15,900 nt of DNA from Sphingomonas sp. (lineage in GTDB: Bacteria > Pseudomonadota > Alphaproteobacteria > Sphingomonadales > Sphingomonadaceae). The notes beneath the pieces were generated by a model. That model saw only the letters and a list, made by a program, of their open reading frames with translations. It was not told the DNA's origin and made no database searches. Location of the stretch: positions 1 to 15,900 of the forward strand of contig JAICSX010000045.1 of the NCBI GenBank assembly GCA_025936675.1. Reading direction: 5' to 3'. Shown here in pieces: positions 1 to 7,225 of the stretch (position 1 is its first letter; each line of letters starts with the position of its first letter). The position numbers and the translations under genes were made by a program.

Positions 1-333
1 AGCTGCATGACTCAGTGCTGTAGGTCGGAGCATTTCGCCTCTCGATGGCAGACAATAAAGTGCCAAAAGCATGTCCCATGCGGGCTCGCCGAAGAGATGA
101 TCTGATAAAATGCGATCCCGAGTTCTGCGAGCATCGTAGATTTTACAGGCGAGTTGACATAGCTGCCCACGGGTCGGTTGATCGTCATTGTGTTGTCGAA
201 GAATTTCCGCTTCGACGCTCGAGACCTCATCGAGCGTGAGTCTGAGATCGATTTGCAGCCGAATATCATCGGCGTCGGGATCGCTTTCGTCCCTATCGAT
301 TACGGGAATGATGAGCTGGTCTTGGCGGGACAC
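1..333 (-). CDS. Winged-helix (MarR-like) transcriptional regulator, N-terminal part, cut by window edge
   Basis: The minus strand is open without a stop from an in-frame TGA near 413 to base 1, so the gene leaves the window; 111 residues are visible. I chose GTG at 333-331 because GAGGGGA lies 9 nt upstream and no ATG or TTG precedes it. The visible protein starts MSRQDQLIIPVIDRDESDPD, has a probable helical segment (LRLTLDEVSSVEAEILR), then KIYDARRTRDRILSDHLFGE and PAWDMLLALYCLPSRGEML. The order DARR-x-RD, LFG-x-PAWDMLL and 'R(G)EMLRPTALSHAA' fits the start of a winged-helix domain in a MarR-like regulator family I associate with sphingomonads, where a TTALRW-type recognition helix would follow outside the window. 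It probably binds DNA in the cytoplasm; targets are unknown. The palindrome at 419-437 upstream of its start is a candidate autoregulatory site. Family call by eye only. Confidence 0.68.
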   Translation of the reverse strand, partial: MSRQDQLIIPVIDRDESDPDADDIRLQIDLRLTLDEVSSVEAEILRQHNDDQPTRGQLCQLACKIYDARRTRDRILSDHLFGEPAWDMLLALYCLPSRGEMLRPTALSHAA

Positions 334-418
334 GGCGCGGCTTCCCCTCAGAATCTCGAGGTTTAATACGGTCGACCGAGCTGCTTTTGGCTTAAAAGCA
401 CATTTTTCGATTCACAAG

Positions 419-437
419 TATGTTCATCTCGAACATA
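419..437. promoter_or_regulatory. Hyphenated palindrome TATGTTC-N5-GAACATA, candidate operator
   Basis: TATGTTC (419-425) and GAACATA (431-437) are perfect inverted repeats around the 5-nt centre ATCTC. The site lies 86 bp upstream of the regulator start at 333 and 259 bp upstream of the lipoprotein start. Size and symmetry suit a dimeric winged-helix repressor, so binding by the adjacent regulator is a reasonable guess. It is not followed by a T-tract in either direction, so a terminator is unlikely. Confidence 0.4.
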
Positions 438-651
438 GATACAAATCTCAAACTCAACGGCAAACCGCAGCATCGCGAAAGCCCGTATCACTCATCTTTG
501 AAGTGAAATGCAAGTCAGCCTGGATTTATATTCCACCAAAATGGACAAATATCCGAATTCCTCCCAGCCCGTTCAATGCGGAACGGATATGAATCGATTA
601 CGATCGGATCATATTTACCAGTAGATTTACGTGTTCCTGCAAAACGGTCTC

Positions 652-672
652 GATAGCTTTCGATTAGCTATC
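652..672. promoter_or_regulatory. Hyphenated palindrome GATAGCT-N7-AGCTATC upstream of the lipoprotein gene
   Basis: GATAGCT (652-658) and AGCTATC (666-672) are perfect inverted repeats around a 7-nt centre. The site ends 23 nt before the ATG at 696, so it could be an operator overlapping the promoter or a stem-loop in the 5' leader. Its sequence is unrelated to the palindrome at 419-437, so the two are probably not bound by the same protein. Confidence 0.35.
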
Positions 673-695
673 AAGTACTTCGTAACGTTTGCCGG

Positions 696-1481
696 ATGCT
701 ACAGTCATCTGGCAGAATCCACAAAAACGAGCAATTTAGGGTAATTGTTGCATTGAGCACGTTACTAGCGCTGAATGCTTGCGGCAGCGGAGGCGGGGGA
801 TCGGGAGTTCAGGCGGGCGCTTCCGGTCCTGACGCCGGCACACCCACGCCTGCTCCTGGTCCGACCTCGACGCCGGCGCCGACACCTACGCCAATTGGCA
901 CGGTAACTCCCGATGCGATGCTTGCTTCAAATTGGGAGATTGGTCCCATCATAAACGGCCAGAATTACTCGTCTGGTATTCCTACCACTCCGACACAAAA
1001 CACCGCGCCACAGCAGGGCTGGGGTTTCGATTTCCCTCTCTATCCCGGATCAGTTCACTACGTGACTTTCCGTTACGGCTCACTCGCTGGCAAGACGCAC
1101 ATCGTTATGCACTATCGGATCGATGCCGACACGAGCATCGGCATTCACCCCATCACGCAGCCCGACGCACCTTCAATGGGACCGACAATTTATTTTCAGG
1201 AGAAGGGCGACGACTGGAACACTGATGGCATGCGTTGGTGGGCGACGTTTGCCACTCCGCTCCCCATCGTTCCTGGAGAGTACACGATTGACGTGCCGCT
1301 TGATGGCAAGTGGACGTCCGTAGTGTCGATGACTGCGGCCACGAACCCCACCGACTTTTCGAGAGCAAAGCAAAATGCGGATCGCGTCGGTTTCACGTTT
1401 GGCGGAGGGACCGGTTATGGTCATGGCGTTTACGCCGACGGAAATGCGCGGTTTGTGCTTGAGTCCTTTAACGTTGAGTAG
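696..1481 (+). CDS. Predicted lipoprotein with Pro/Thr-rich linker and beta-rich C-terminal domain
   Basis: The 261-residue product begins with a basic n-region (R7, K10, R15), a hydrophobic stretch VIVALSTLLA and a lipobox LNAC with Cys29 as the predicted lipidated residue, followed by GSGGGGSG. Residues of about 42 to 68 are a flexible Pro/Thr/Ala linker typical of surface lipoproteins. The remainder (about 70-261) is rich in Trp, Tyr, Gly and alternating hydrophobic residues, ending GNARFVLESFNVE, which suggests a beta-sandwich such as a carbohydrate-binding or jelly-roll domain; this is inference from composition only. No Shine-Dalgarno sequence is visible before the ATG, but it is the only start that gives a complete signal peptide. 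Codon use is less G+C-rich than in the neighbouring rimO, which may mean later acquisition. Function unknown. Confidence 0.8.
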   Translation: MLQSSGRIHKNEQFRVIVALSTLLALNACGSGGGGSGVQAGASGPDAGTPTPAPGPTSTPAPTPTPIGTVTPDAMLASNWEIGPIINGQNYSSGIPTTPTQNTAPQQGWGFDFPLYPGSVHYVTFRYGSLAGKTHIVMHYRIDADTSIGIHPITQPDAPSMGPTIYFQEKGDDWNTDGMRWWATFATPLPIVPGEYTIDVPLDGKWTSVVSMTAATNPTDFSRAKQNADRVGFTFGGGTGYGHGVYADGNARFVLESFNVE

Positions 1482-1572
1482 CGCGCAGAAGGTAGATGTG
1501 ATCTGTTGTGTAGGAGAAAATCAGAGGACTCCTCCAGCGAAGCTAAGCGCCTAGTTTTCGCCGAAATCTTCC

Positions 1573-1578
1573 TATATT
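1573..1578 (+). promoter_or_regulatory. Possible -10 element (TATATT) for rimO
   Basis: TATATT lies 15 nt before the rimO ATG. Initiation about 7 nt downstream of it would leave almost no leader, which agrees with the absence of a ribosome-binding site before the ATG. The expected -35 position (around 1550-1555, CCTAGT) is not a good match to TTGACA, so this is weak. Confidence 0.22.
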
Positions 1579-1593
1579 GGCGCGGCCCTTCCG

Positions 1594-2928
1594 ATGAACG
1601 TCACGACACTCCCCAAGCCCCCGCGCGTCGGGCTGGTATCGCTCGGCTGTCCCAAGGCCTTGGTCGACAGCGAGCGGATCATGACCAAGCTGCGCGCCGA
1701 CGGCTACGACATGTCGCCCGATTATGCGGGCGCGGACGTGGTGTTGGTCAACACCTGCGGCTTCCTCGATTCTGCAAAGGAGGAGAGCCTCGAGGCGATC
1801 GGCGAGGCCATCGCCGAGAACGGCCGCGTCGTCGTCACCGGCTGCATGGGCAAGGAAGCCGAGGTCATCCGCGATCGCTTCCCCGACGTGCTCGCCGTCA
1901 CCGGCCCGCAGCAATATGAAGAGGTCGTCGCGGCGGTCCACGACGCCGCTCCGCCGGTTCCCTCGCCGTTCATCGACCTGGTGCCGGAGGCCGGCCTCAA
2001 GCTGACGCCGCGCCACTACAGCTATTTGAAGATCTCCGAGGGCTGCAACCACCGCTGCGCCTTCTGCATCATCCCGCACCTTCGTGGCGATTTGGTCAGC
2101 CGGCGGCCCGACGCGATCCTGCGCGAGGCCGAGAAGCTCGTTGCCGCCGGTACCAGGGAGCTGCTGGTGATCAGCCAGGACACGTCAGCCTATGGCGTCG
2201 ACATCCGCCACCAGCCGCGTCCGTGGAAAGGATCGGAAGTTCGCGCGCACATGACCGACCTCTCGCGCGAGCTCGGCAAGCTCGGCGCGTGGGTTCGCCT
2301 ACACTACGTCTATCCCTATCCGCACGTGAACGACGTGGTCCCGCTGATGGCGGAGGGGCTGGTCCTCCCCTACCTCGACATCCCGTTCCAGCATGCGAGT
2401 CCCAACGTGCTCCGCCGGATGCGGCGTCCGGCGAACGACGCGAAGGTGCTCGAGCGCATTCGCAACTGGCGTGCGCAGGTGCCGGACCTTGCGATCCGCT
2501 CCACTTTCGTTGTCGGCTTCCCCGGCGAGACCGAAGAGGATTTCGCATACCTGCTCGCCTGGCTCGAAGAAGCGCAGCTCGACCGCGTTGGTGCGTTCAA
2601 GTTCGAAGCCGTCGAAGGCGCTCCGGCGACGTCGATGGACGACCAGGTGCCGGAGGACGTGAAGCAGGAGCGCTACGAGGCGGTAATGGCGCTCTCGGCG
2701 CGGATATCGGCCGAGAAGCTGGCGGCGAAAGTCGGTTCGACGATTGATGTACTCATCGACGCCGTGGACCAAGAACGCGGCGGGGCGACGGGCCGGTCGA
2801 AGGCCGATGCGCCGGAGATCGACGGCGAGGTCCACTTGCGCGATGCTGGGAACCACCAGCCGGGCGACATCGTTTCCGTGCACGTTGAGGTTAGCGACGA
2901 ACACGACCTGTTCGGCGTGCCCCTTTAA
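1594..2928 (+). CDS. rimO: Ribosomal protein S12 methylthiotransferase RimO
   Basis: This radical-SAM enzyme adds a methylthio group to the beta-carbon of a conserved Asp of ribosomal protein S12, using two iron-sulphur clusters. The 444 residues match the usual family length. The N-terminal MTTase (UPF0004) domain carries the three cluster ligands Cys19 (SLGCPKA), Cys55 (NTCGF) and Cys84 (TGCMG). The radical-SAM core carries the CxxxCxxC motif CNHRCAFC with Cys151, Cys155 and Cys158. The sequence [11 protein letters not shown] separates RimO from the tRNA enzyme MiaB. The region from about 375 to the end, finishing [15 protein letters not shown], is the TRAM domain that holds the substrate. 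The start [20 protein letters not shown] fits alphaproteobacterial RimO starts, although no Shine-Dalgarno sequence precedes it. It stands alone, with unrelated neighbours. Confidence 0.97.
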   Translation: MNVTTLPKPPRVGLVSLGCPKALVDSERIMTKLRADGYDMSPDYAGADVVLVNTCGFLDSAKEESLEAIGEAIAENGRVVVTGCMGKEAEVIRDRFPDVLAVTGPQQYEEVVAAVHDAAPPVPSPFIDLVPEAGLKLTPRHYSYLKISEGCNHRCAFCIIPHLRGDLVSRRPDAILREAEKLVAAGTRELLVISQDTSAYGVDIRHQPRPWKGSEVRAHMTDLSRELGKLGAWVRLHYVYPYPHVNDVVPLMAEGLVLPYLDIPFQHASPNVLRRMRRPANDAKVLERIRNWRAQVPDLAIRSTFVVGFPGETEEDFAYLLAWLEEAQLDRVGAFKFEAVEGAPATSMDDQVPEDVKQERYEAVMALSARISAEKLAAKVGSTIDVLIDAVDQERGGATGRSKADAPEIDGEVHLRDAGNHQPGDIVSVHVEVSDEHDLFGVPL

Positions 2929-3067
2929 CCCATTGGTGACCCGAACTGCCGTACCGCCGCTTATCAAAATTGATTTCAGTCAACGCCCACTTGCGCAGAA
3001 TCCAGGTCGGATTTAAGTCGAAATTGGACCATAAGTCGTTTATCGTCGGGGTAGAGGAGTGACAAAG

Positions 3068-3481
3068 ATGCGCTCATCGTTGATGAAAGTTGCTTCGGTC
3101 CTAGCGACAAGCGCGCTTTTCGCAGCCTCGACGGCAGCGAATGCCACAACGCCTGCGCCCGTGCAGCAAGCTGCTGCTCCGAGCCCCTGGTTGGTACTCA
3201 CGGCCCTCAGCCCCGCTTCGAGTCCTGCAGTGGCGGCCTGCGGTTCAGCGGCTGCCGCGGCAGCGGCGCAAGGAGCCGGCGGATGCGTCCTGCCGGTCGG
3301 CGAGGCAGCGCCAGTCGGCGCCGCCCCGCCGCCTCCGCCGCCACCGCCGATGGGCGTTGCGCCGGCTTTCACCGGCGAAATGCTTCCGTTCCTGCTGTGG
3401 TTCGCGGTGATCGCGGTCGCGCTCGGTGTCAGCGGGGAAAGCGGAGCAGGTACTGTCAGCACGCCCAACAGCCCCGCCTGA
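3068..3481 (+). CDS. Small exported Ala/Pro-rich protein with C-terminal hydrophobic segment
   Basis: The product is 137 residues from the ATG at 3068, preferred over the in-frame GTG at 3059 because AGAGGAG (3053-3059) is then 8 nt upstream. A signal peptide is clear: MRSSLMK, a hydrophobic core, and a likely cut after ANA (residue 26). The mature part is low-complexity: a run of seven alanines, a run of eight prolines, and two cysteines (58 and 73) that could form a disulphide. Near the C-terminus EMLPFLLWFAVIAVALGV is a probable membrane-spanning helix. The protein may therefore be anchored in the inner membrane with a Pro-rich periplasmic arm. I do not recognise the family. It faces the next gene with only 5 nt between their stop codons. 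The antisense frame over the same bases is a by-product of the G+C-rich repeats. Confidence 0.72.
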   Translation: MRSSLMKVASVLATSALFAASTAANATTPAPVQQAAAPSPWLVLTALSPASSPAVAACGSAAAAAAAQGAGGCVLPVGEAAPVGAAPPPPPPPPMGVAPAFTGEMLPFLLWFAVIAVALGVSGESGAGTVSTPNSPA

Positions 3482-3486
3482 GTTTC

Positions 3487-3984
3487 CTAGAAATCGAACT
3501 TCATTCCGGCGCAGCTCGCCGGCGCGAGCTCGTATTGCGCGAATAAGGTCTCGGGCTTGCCGAACGGCTTCTCCATGATCGTCCAGCGCCAGGCCTTGCC
3601 CTTCTGCTCGAAGCGGTTGGTGTAGACCGCGTCAGGAAAGCGATAGTCGAGGCTGAAGCCGTCCGGCGCGACCGCGCCGAGACCCATCGACGGCTCGTAG
3701 AGCCCGCCGGTGGTATCCATCCAGAAAGAGCCGATCTCGCCTTCCTTCTCCCCTGCGCCGTAAACGATCGCGCCTTCGTAAGGGTCCGCCGGCGGGACCG
3801 AGCGCACGTGGAGCATGAAGTACCTTCCGCCCAAATGCCACTCGCCCCGAATGACCGAGGGCGCGTCCTTGCCGCGCACCTGCGCGGAGGCCATCCAGCA
3901 CCCAGCGAGGCCGGAAAGCGCCTGTAAGCTGGCGGGTTGCGGGGTATCGGCCGCCAATGCAGCCGCGATGAGCACAGGAACCAT
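3487..3984 (-). CDS. Exported DUF1579-like beta-barrel protein
   Basis: The product is 165 residues. The start is fixed by a TAG codon directly before the ATG (3984-3982), and an AGGGGG ribosome-binding site lies about 8 nt further up. The N-terminus MVPVLIAAALAADT looks like a short signal peptide, though it lacks the usual basic residue. The body has LSGLAGCWMA, GEWHLGGRYFMLHVRS, YEGAIVYGAG and GSFWMDTTGG, the succession of short strands with a 'W-x-LGGR' element seen in DUF1579/THAP4-like barrels that bind small hydrophobic ligands. Cys29 and Cys158 could be a disulphide in the periplasm. The gene is divergent from the serine hydrolase with an 86-nt gap, so the two may share a control region. 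The ligand and role cannot be told from the sequence. Confidence 0.72.
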   Translation of the reverse strand: MVPVLIAAALAADTPQPASLQALSGLAGCWMASAQVRGKDAPSVIRGEWHLGGRYFMLHVRSVPPADPYEGAIVYGAGEKEGEIGSFWMDTTGGLYEPSMGLGAVAPDGFSLDYRFPDAVYTNRFEQKGKAWRWTIMEKPFGKPETLFAQYELAPASCAGMKFDF

Positions 3985-4070
3985 CTAAAAGTCCCCCTCT
4001 TGCGCAATCACTTGCGGCACTTTTCGCAGAGGACTCGACAGCTTGTCCAGCACAGCTAGGGTGCCCAGCC

Positions 4071-5459
4071 ATGCTGAAAATCCCATTCGCGCTGGTCGCG
4101 CTCGTCGCGTCTCAAATCTCCGCCCAAGCGCTCACCCCTGCGGAGGTCAGCAAAATCGATGCGATCGTCACCCAGAACCTCGCCGCCGACGGCGTTCCCG
4201 GCGCCGAGGTCGCGGTCGTTCGTGACGGCCAGATCGTCCTCAACAAGGCCTATGGCCGCGCGAGCGACAAGCTAGCCGGAAACCCGAGCCTCCCGTTCCA
4301 GATCGCGTCGAACTCGAAGCAGTTCACGGCGATGGCGCTGCTGATCCTCGAGGACGAGGGCAAGCTCAGCCTCGACGATCATGTGTCCAAATATCTTCCG
4401 GGCATCACCGAGGGCGACAGGATCACTATCCGCCAGCTCCTCTCGCACACGTCCGGGATTCAGGACTTCTGGCCGCAGGACTACAGCTTCGAGGCCATGT
4501 CGCATCCGACCACGCCGCAGGCAATCGTCGACCGCTGGGCCAAGAAGCCGCTCGACTTCCAGCCCGGCGACCAGTGGCAATATTCGAACACCGGTTATGT
4601 CGTCGCAGGCTTGATCGTGGAGAAGGTCAGCGGCGAACCGCTGATGACGTTCCTCCAGGAGCATATCTTCAAGCCGCTCGGAATGAGCAGCGTCATCGAC
4701 CAGGACAAGACCTATACGCCAGCCTTCCCGAGCGGCTACGGCCGCTACGCGCTGGGCCCGGTCCGCGTCGCGACGCCGCCTGCCTCCGGCTGGCTCTATG
4801 CGGCAGGCGAGCTGTCGATGAACGCCAGCGACCTCGCCAAATGGGACATTGCGCGGATCAACCGCTCGCTCGTCCCCGCCGACGACTGGCAGGCGCAGGA
4901 AACGCCGGTGAAGCTCAACGGCGGCAAGGACACCGGTTATGGTCTCGGCGTCTCCGTTCGCGCCGGGCCGCCGCGGGCGATCACCCACACCGGCGAAGCG
5001 GTCGGCTTCCTCTCCGCCAACGCGGTCTATCCCGACCAGAAGTCGGCGGTGGTGGTGCTGACCAACAGCTGGGCCGGCGGCGCCTATGGGCGGATCGCGC
5101 GGGATATCGCGAAGGTCATTCTTCCGCCGCCGCCGCAGGATCCGGTTCAGGTCGCGCAAGCCGCGCGTGCCCGCGCTGTCTACGACGAGCTTCGTCATGG
5201 TCAGCTCGATCGCTCGCAGCTGACGGCCAACGCCAACTTCTATTTCACGCCGCAGGCGATCGCCGATTACGGCTCGAGCCTCGGCACGCTCGGCGAGCCG
5301 ACCTCGTTCGAGGCGACGGGTTCGCCGGTGCTTCGCGGCGGCTTCGTGATCCAGGGCTACACGATCAAATATCCCGGCAAGTCTCTACGGCTGTCGACCT
5401 TTTACGAACCCGGCGCCAATGGCCGAATCGAGCAGTTCCTGGTGACGCCGGGAGAGTGA
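4071..5459 (+). CDS. Exported serine hydrolase, class C beta-lactamase family (PF00144)
   Basis: The 462-residue protein has a signal peptide (MLKIPFALVALVASQISAQA) and the three catalytic motifs of the class C beta-lactamase / DD-peptidase / esterase clan: Ser80-Asn-Ser-Lys83 in IASNSKQFTA (nucleophile and base), Tyr171-Ser-Asn173 in QYSNTGY, and His306-Thr-Gly308 in THTGEAVGF at the place of KTG. LLSHTSGI and a GWLYAAGELSMNASDLAKWD segment are also family hallmarks. HTG rather than KTG and the C-terminal extension (about 350-462, an NTF2-like or lipocalin-like appendage common in these hydrolases) point to an esterase or peptidase rather than a resistance enzyme. The substrate is unknown. 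AGGG at 4058-4061 is a well-spaced ribosome-binding site. A copy of the dispersed repeat begins 3 nt after the stop. Confidence 0.9.
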   Translation: MLKIPFALVALVASQISAQALTPAEVSKIDAIVTQNLAADGVPGAEVAVVRDGQIVLNKAYGRASDKLAGNPSLPFQIASNSKQFTAMALLILEDEGKLSLDDHVSKYLPGITEGDRITIRQLLSHTSGIQDFWPQDYSFEAMSHPTTPQAIVDRWAKKPLDFQPGDQWQYSNTGYVVAGLIVEKVSGEPLMTFLQEHIFKPLGMSSVIDQDKTYTPAFPSGYGRYALGPVRVATPPASGWLYAAGELSMNASDLAKWDIARINRSLVPADDWQAQETPVKLNGGKDTGYGLGVSVRAGPPRAITHTGEAVGFLSANAVYPDQKSAVVVLTNSWAGGAYGRIARDIAKVILPPPPQDPVQVAQAARARAVYDELRHGQLDRSQLTANANFYFTPQAIADYGSSLGTLGEPTSFEATGSPVLRGGFVIQGYTIKYPGKSLRLSTFYEPGANGRIEQFLVTPGE

Positions 5460-5462
5460 GGC

Positions 5463-5489
5463 CGCACCTTTCCCCCCATTGCAGACAAT
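5463..5489 (+). repeat. Dispersed intergenic repeat, copy A
   Basis: Reads CGCACCTTTCCCCCCATTGC then AGACAAT. It fits the consensus seen in copies C, D and F (CAGCTTTCCACCCA..GC.GACAT) and lies just after the serine hydrolase stop and before the EthD-like gene. Confidence 0.45.
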
Positions 5490-5538
5490 CCCCGAGCCTA
5501 TAAGCTCGCTGCTCGCTGCAACTGTAAGGAGCAAGCGA

Positions 5539-5862
5539 ATGGCTACGCTCAGCGTCGTTTACCCGAGAGAGCCCGGAGCAACCTTCGATTACGATTATTA
5601 TCAGAGCAAGCACCTGCCGCTGGCCGGACGCCGTTGGTCCGAGGCGGGGCTCGTCAGCGGCGAAGCGCTGCTCGGCAAATCCGCGCCCGATGGGTCAGAC
5701 CCCCCATACTTCGCGATTGGTATCCTTCACTTCGAGTCCAGCGAGGCGCTCCACTCCGCGCTGACGGGCGAACATGCGCCCGAGGTGCTCGGGGACATCC
5801 GGAATTTCACCGACGTTCAGCCGATCATCCAGATCAACGACAGGATCACGCCGCAGAGCTGA
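5539..5862 (+). CDS. EthD-family small protein
   Basis: The 107-residue product starts at ATG 5539, with AAGGA (5526-5530) 8 nt upstream; an in-frame ATG at 5479 would add 20 residues unlike the family. The order MATLSVVYPREPG, FDYDYYQSKHLPL (16-28) and a C-terminal strand ending in DVQPIIQINDRI is characteristic of EthD-type dimeric alpha/beta barrels (ferredoxin-like fold). The family takes its name from a gene in an ether-degradation cluster; members elsewhere bind or act on small aromatic or other organic molecules, so no specific reaction can be assigned here. It is flanked by repeat copies A and B and sits between the serine hydrolase and the AmpG-like permease; no metabolic partner gene is adjacent. 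Confidence 0.82.
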   Translation: MATLSVVYPREPGATFDYDYYQSKHLPLAGRRWSEAGLVSGEALLGKSAPDGSDPPYFAIGILHFESSEALHSALTGEHAPEVLGDIRNFTDVQPIIQINDRITPQS

Positions 5863-5895
5863 GGAAGTCTGCACCCCGCCGAGGAACTCCAGGGT

Positions 5896-5920
5896 CATCT
5901 TACCGCCCATTGCGGACGAT
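5896..5920 (+). repeat. Dispersed intergenic repeat, copy B
   Basis: The core CCGCCCATTGCGGACGAT matches the right half of the consensus; the left half (CATCTTA) is diverged. It lies between the EthD-like gene and the permease. Confidence 0.4.
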
Positions 5921-5991
5921 TACGCTTGTGTTACGCTTCGATAGACGGGCCCATTGGGTTTGAGGCGTGCGCCCGATCCAGGAGGTGGCTC

Positions 5992-7203
5992 TTGCGGCGC
6001 AATCTTCCGATATGGTTGCTCGGACTCACCAACGCGCCGCTAGGTATTACCGGTGCGGTTGGGCTGCTGATCGCTCCGCAGGTTCTAGCCTCCCGGCACG
6101 TACCGGAGACGACAATCGCGAACGTCACGACGCTCGGTCTTGTCGGAACCTTCTGCTTTTTTCTGATCGCACCGGTTCTTGACGTTCAATTCACGCGCCG
6201 CACTTACGCGATCGCAATGTCGATTCTCGCGGCGATCGTCACCTTCGTCGCGGTCATGAGTTTTTCGAACGTCGGATTGCTCGGCATCTGGCTTTTCCTC
6301 GCGTTGCTCACGGCCAATCTCAACCAGGCCGCCGTGGGTGGCTGGTTCGGTTCTGTCCTTCCCAAGGGCGACGATGCGAAGCTCGGCGCATGGTTCACGA
6401 TTGCGAACAGCGGCGGGTTCGGAATCACCTCCATCTTGGGAATTGCGCTCGTCCATCATCAGCCGCTTTGGGTAGCGGCATCGACCCTCGCCGCGATGAA
6501 CCTGCTGCCGCTGCCGATCATCTTTTGGGTGCACCCACCGGTCGGTGACCGCAGCCGCTTACACGAAAGCTTCGGCCGCTTCGGACGCGAGCTGCTGCAG
6601 CTGCCGCGTCGAACGGAGGTGCGGCGAATGTTCCTGCTGTTGGTGCTCCCGTGCGCGTCATTCGCGCTCACCAACACACTCGGCGGCTTAGGCGCCGACT
6701 ATGGCGCGTCGGAAAAGCTGATCGCGGCCATCGCCGGTTTCGGAATCACCGTCGCGGGCGTGCTTGGCAGTCTCAGCGTACCGATCTTGAGCCGTCGCGC
6801 TCCGCTGCTTTCAGTCTATCTCGGCATCGGTTTCGTCGGCGGACTGTCGACCGTCTCGATGATCGCCCTGCCCCATACGCCATTCGTGTACACCGCCGCA
6901 TTCGTTGCACAGAACATCTGGCAGTCCGCGGCGCTCTCAACCGGCAATGCGCTCATCCTGTCGACGATCAGCAAGAACGATCCCGTCGCATCGACGCAGT
7001 TTGCGGTGCTATGCGCGGCGATGAGTGCGCCGATCACCTACATGCAGTGGTTCGATGGGCAGGCGTATGGCGCCTGCGGCCTGACGGGCATGTACCTGAC
7101 CGACGGCGGGCTCGACCTCTTGGCGTGCTCTGTCATGACAGCGCTATTCTTCTATCTGTTCAAGCGGGGCCAGTCCCGCGATCTGGCTGCTTCGGCAGCC
7201 TAG
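5992..7203 (+). CDS. AmpG-like MFS permease (PAT family)
   Basis: About 403 residues with roughly twelve hydrophobic segments, a polytopic inner-membrane transporter. The start chosen is TTG at 5992, because AGGAGG (5980-5985) sits 6 nt upstream and MRRNLPIWLLGLTNAPLGIT then begins like other family members; the longer reading from TTG 5926 has no ribosome-binding site and adds a non-membrane stretch. The loop after helix 2, FLIAPVLDVQFTRRTYAI, corresponds to the 'WAP-x-x-D...RR' motif of the AmpG/acetyl-CoA-transporter group. AmpG imports anhydro-muropeptides for cell-wall recycling; whether this paralogue does so is not shown, since it is more diverged than true AmpG. It is probably cotranscribed with the small membrane protein 22 nt downstream. 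A distant MFS paralogue with another substrate is the alternative. Confidence 0.75.
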   Translation: MRRNLPIWLLGLTNAPLGITGAVGLLIAPQVLASRHVPETTIANVTTLGLVGTFCFFLIAPVLDVQFTRRTYAIAMSILAAIVTFVAVMSFSNVGLLGIWLFLALLTANLNQAAVGGWFGSVLPKGDDAKLGAWFTIANSGGFGITSILGIALVHHQPLWVAASTLAAMNLLPLPIIFWVHPPVGDRSRLHESFGRFGRELLQLPRRTEVRRMFLLLVLPCASFALTNTLGGLGADYGASEKLIAAIAGFGITVAGVLGSLSVPILSRRAPLLSVYLGIGFVGGLSTVSMIALPHTPFVYTAAFVAQNIWQSAALSTGNALILSTISKNDPVASTQFAVLCAAMSAPITYMQWFDGQAYGACGLTGMYLTDGGLDLLACSVMTALFFYLFKRGQSRDLAASAA

Positions 7204-7225
7204 TTCGGAGACTCATTCCAAGCAC

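Larger units (their letters stand above)
334..695. other. A+T-richer divergent intergenic region with two palindromes
   Basis: No protein-like frame is visible here. The base composition is clearly richer in A+T than the rest of the window. The gap separates the leftward regulator gene from the rightward lipoprotein gene, so both promoters should lie in it. It contains two perfect hyphenated palindromes (419-437 and 652-672). I could not pick confident -35/-10 pairs. The short frames crossing it (for example 188-592 on +) show no family resemblance and overlap the regulator gene antisense. Confidence 0.6.

Noticed and set aside
419..437. LexA (SOS) box because of GTTC and GAAC
   Set aside because: The alphaproteobacterial LexA site is a direct repeat GTTC-N7-GTTC; here the halves are inverted with N5.
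188..592. Plus-strand frame of 134 codons at the left end
   Set aside because: Its first half is antisense to the winged-helix gene and the rest has no protein character; no ribosome-binding site.
1524..1534. GAGGACTCCTC palindrome after the lipoprotein gene as a terminator
   Set aside because: Arms of 5 bp with essentially no loop and no T-tract; it cannot form a normal terminator hairpin.
2299..2967. Minus-strand frame of 222 codons opposite rimO
   Set aside because: Antisense to a certain gene and without family features.
4272..5198. Minus-strand frame of 308 codons opposite the serine hydrolase
   Set aside because: Shadow frame; the sense protein has all three catalytic motifs.
4071..5459. 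Acquired AmpC beta-lactamase resistance gene
   Set aside because: HTG replaces KTG, a long C-terminal appendage is present and no AmpR lies next to it; a general serine hydrolase is more likely.
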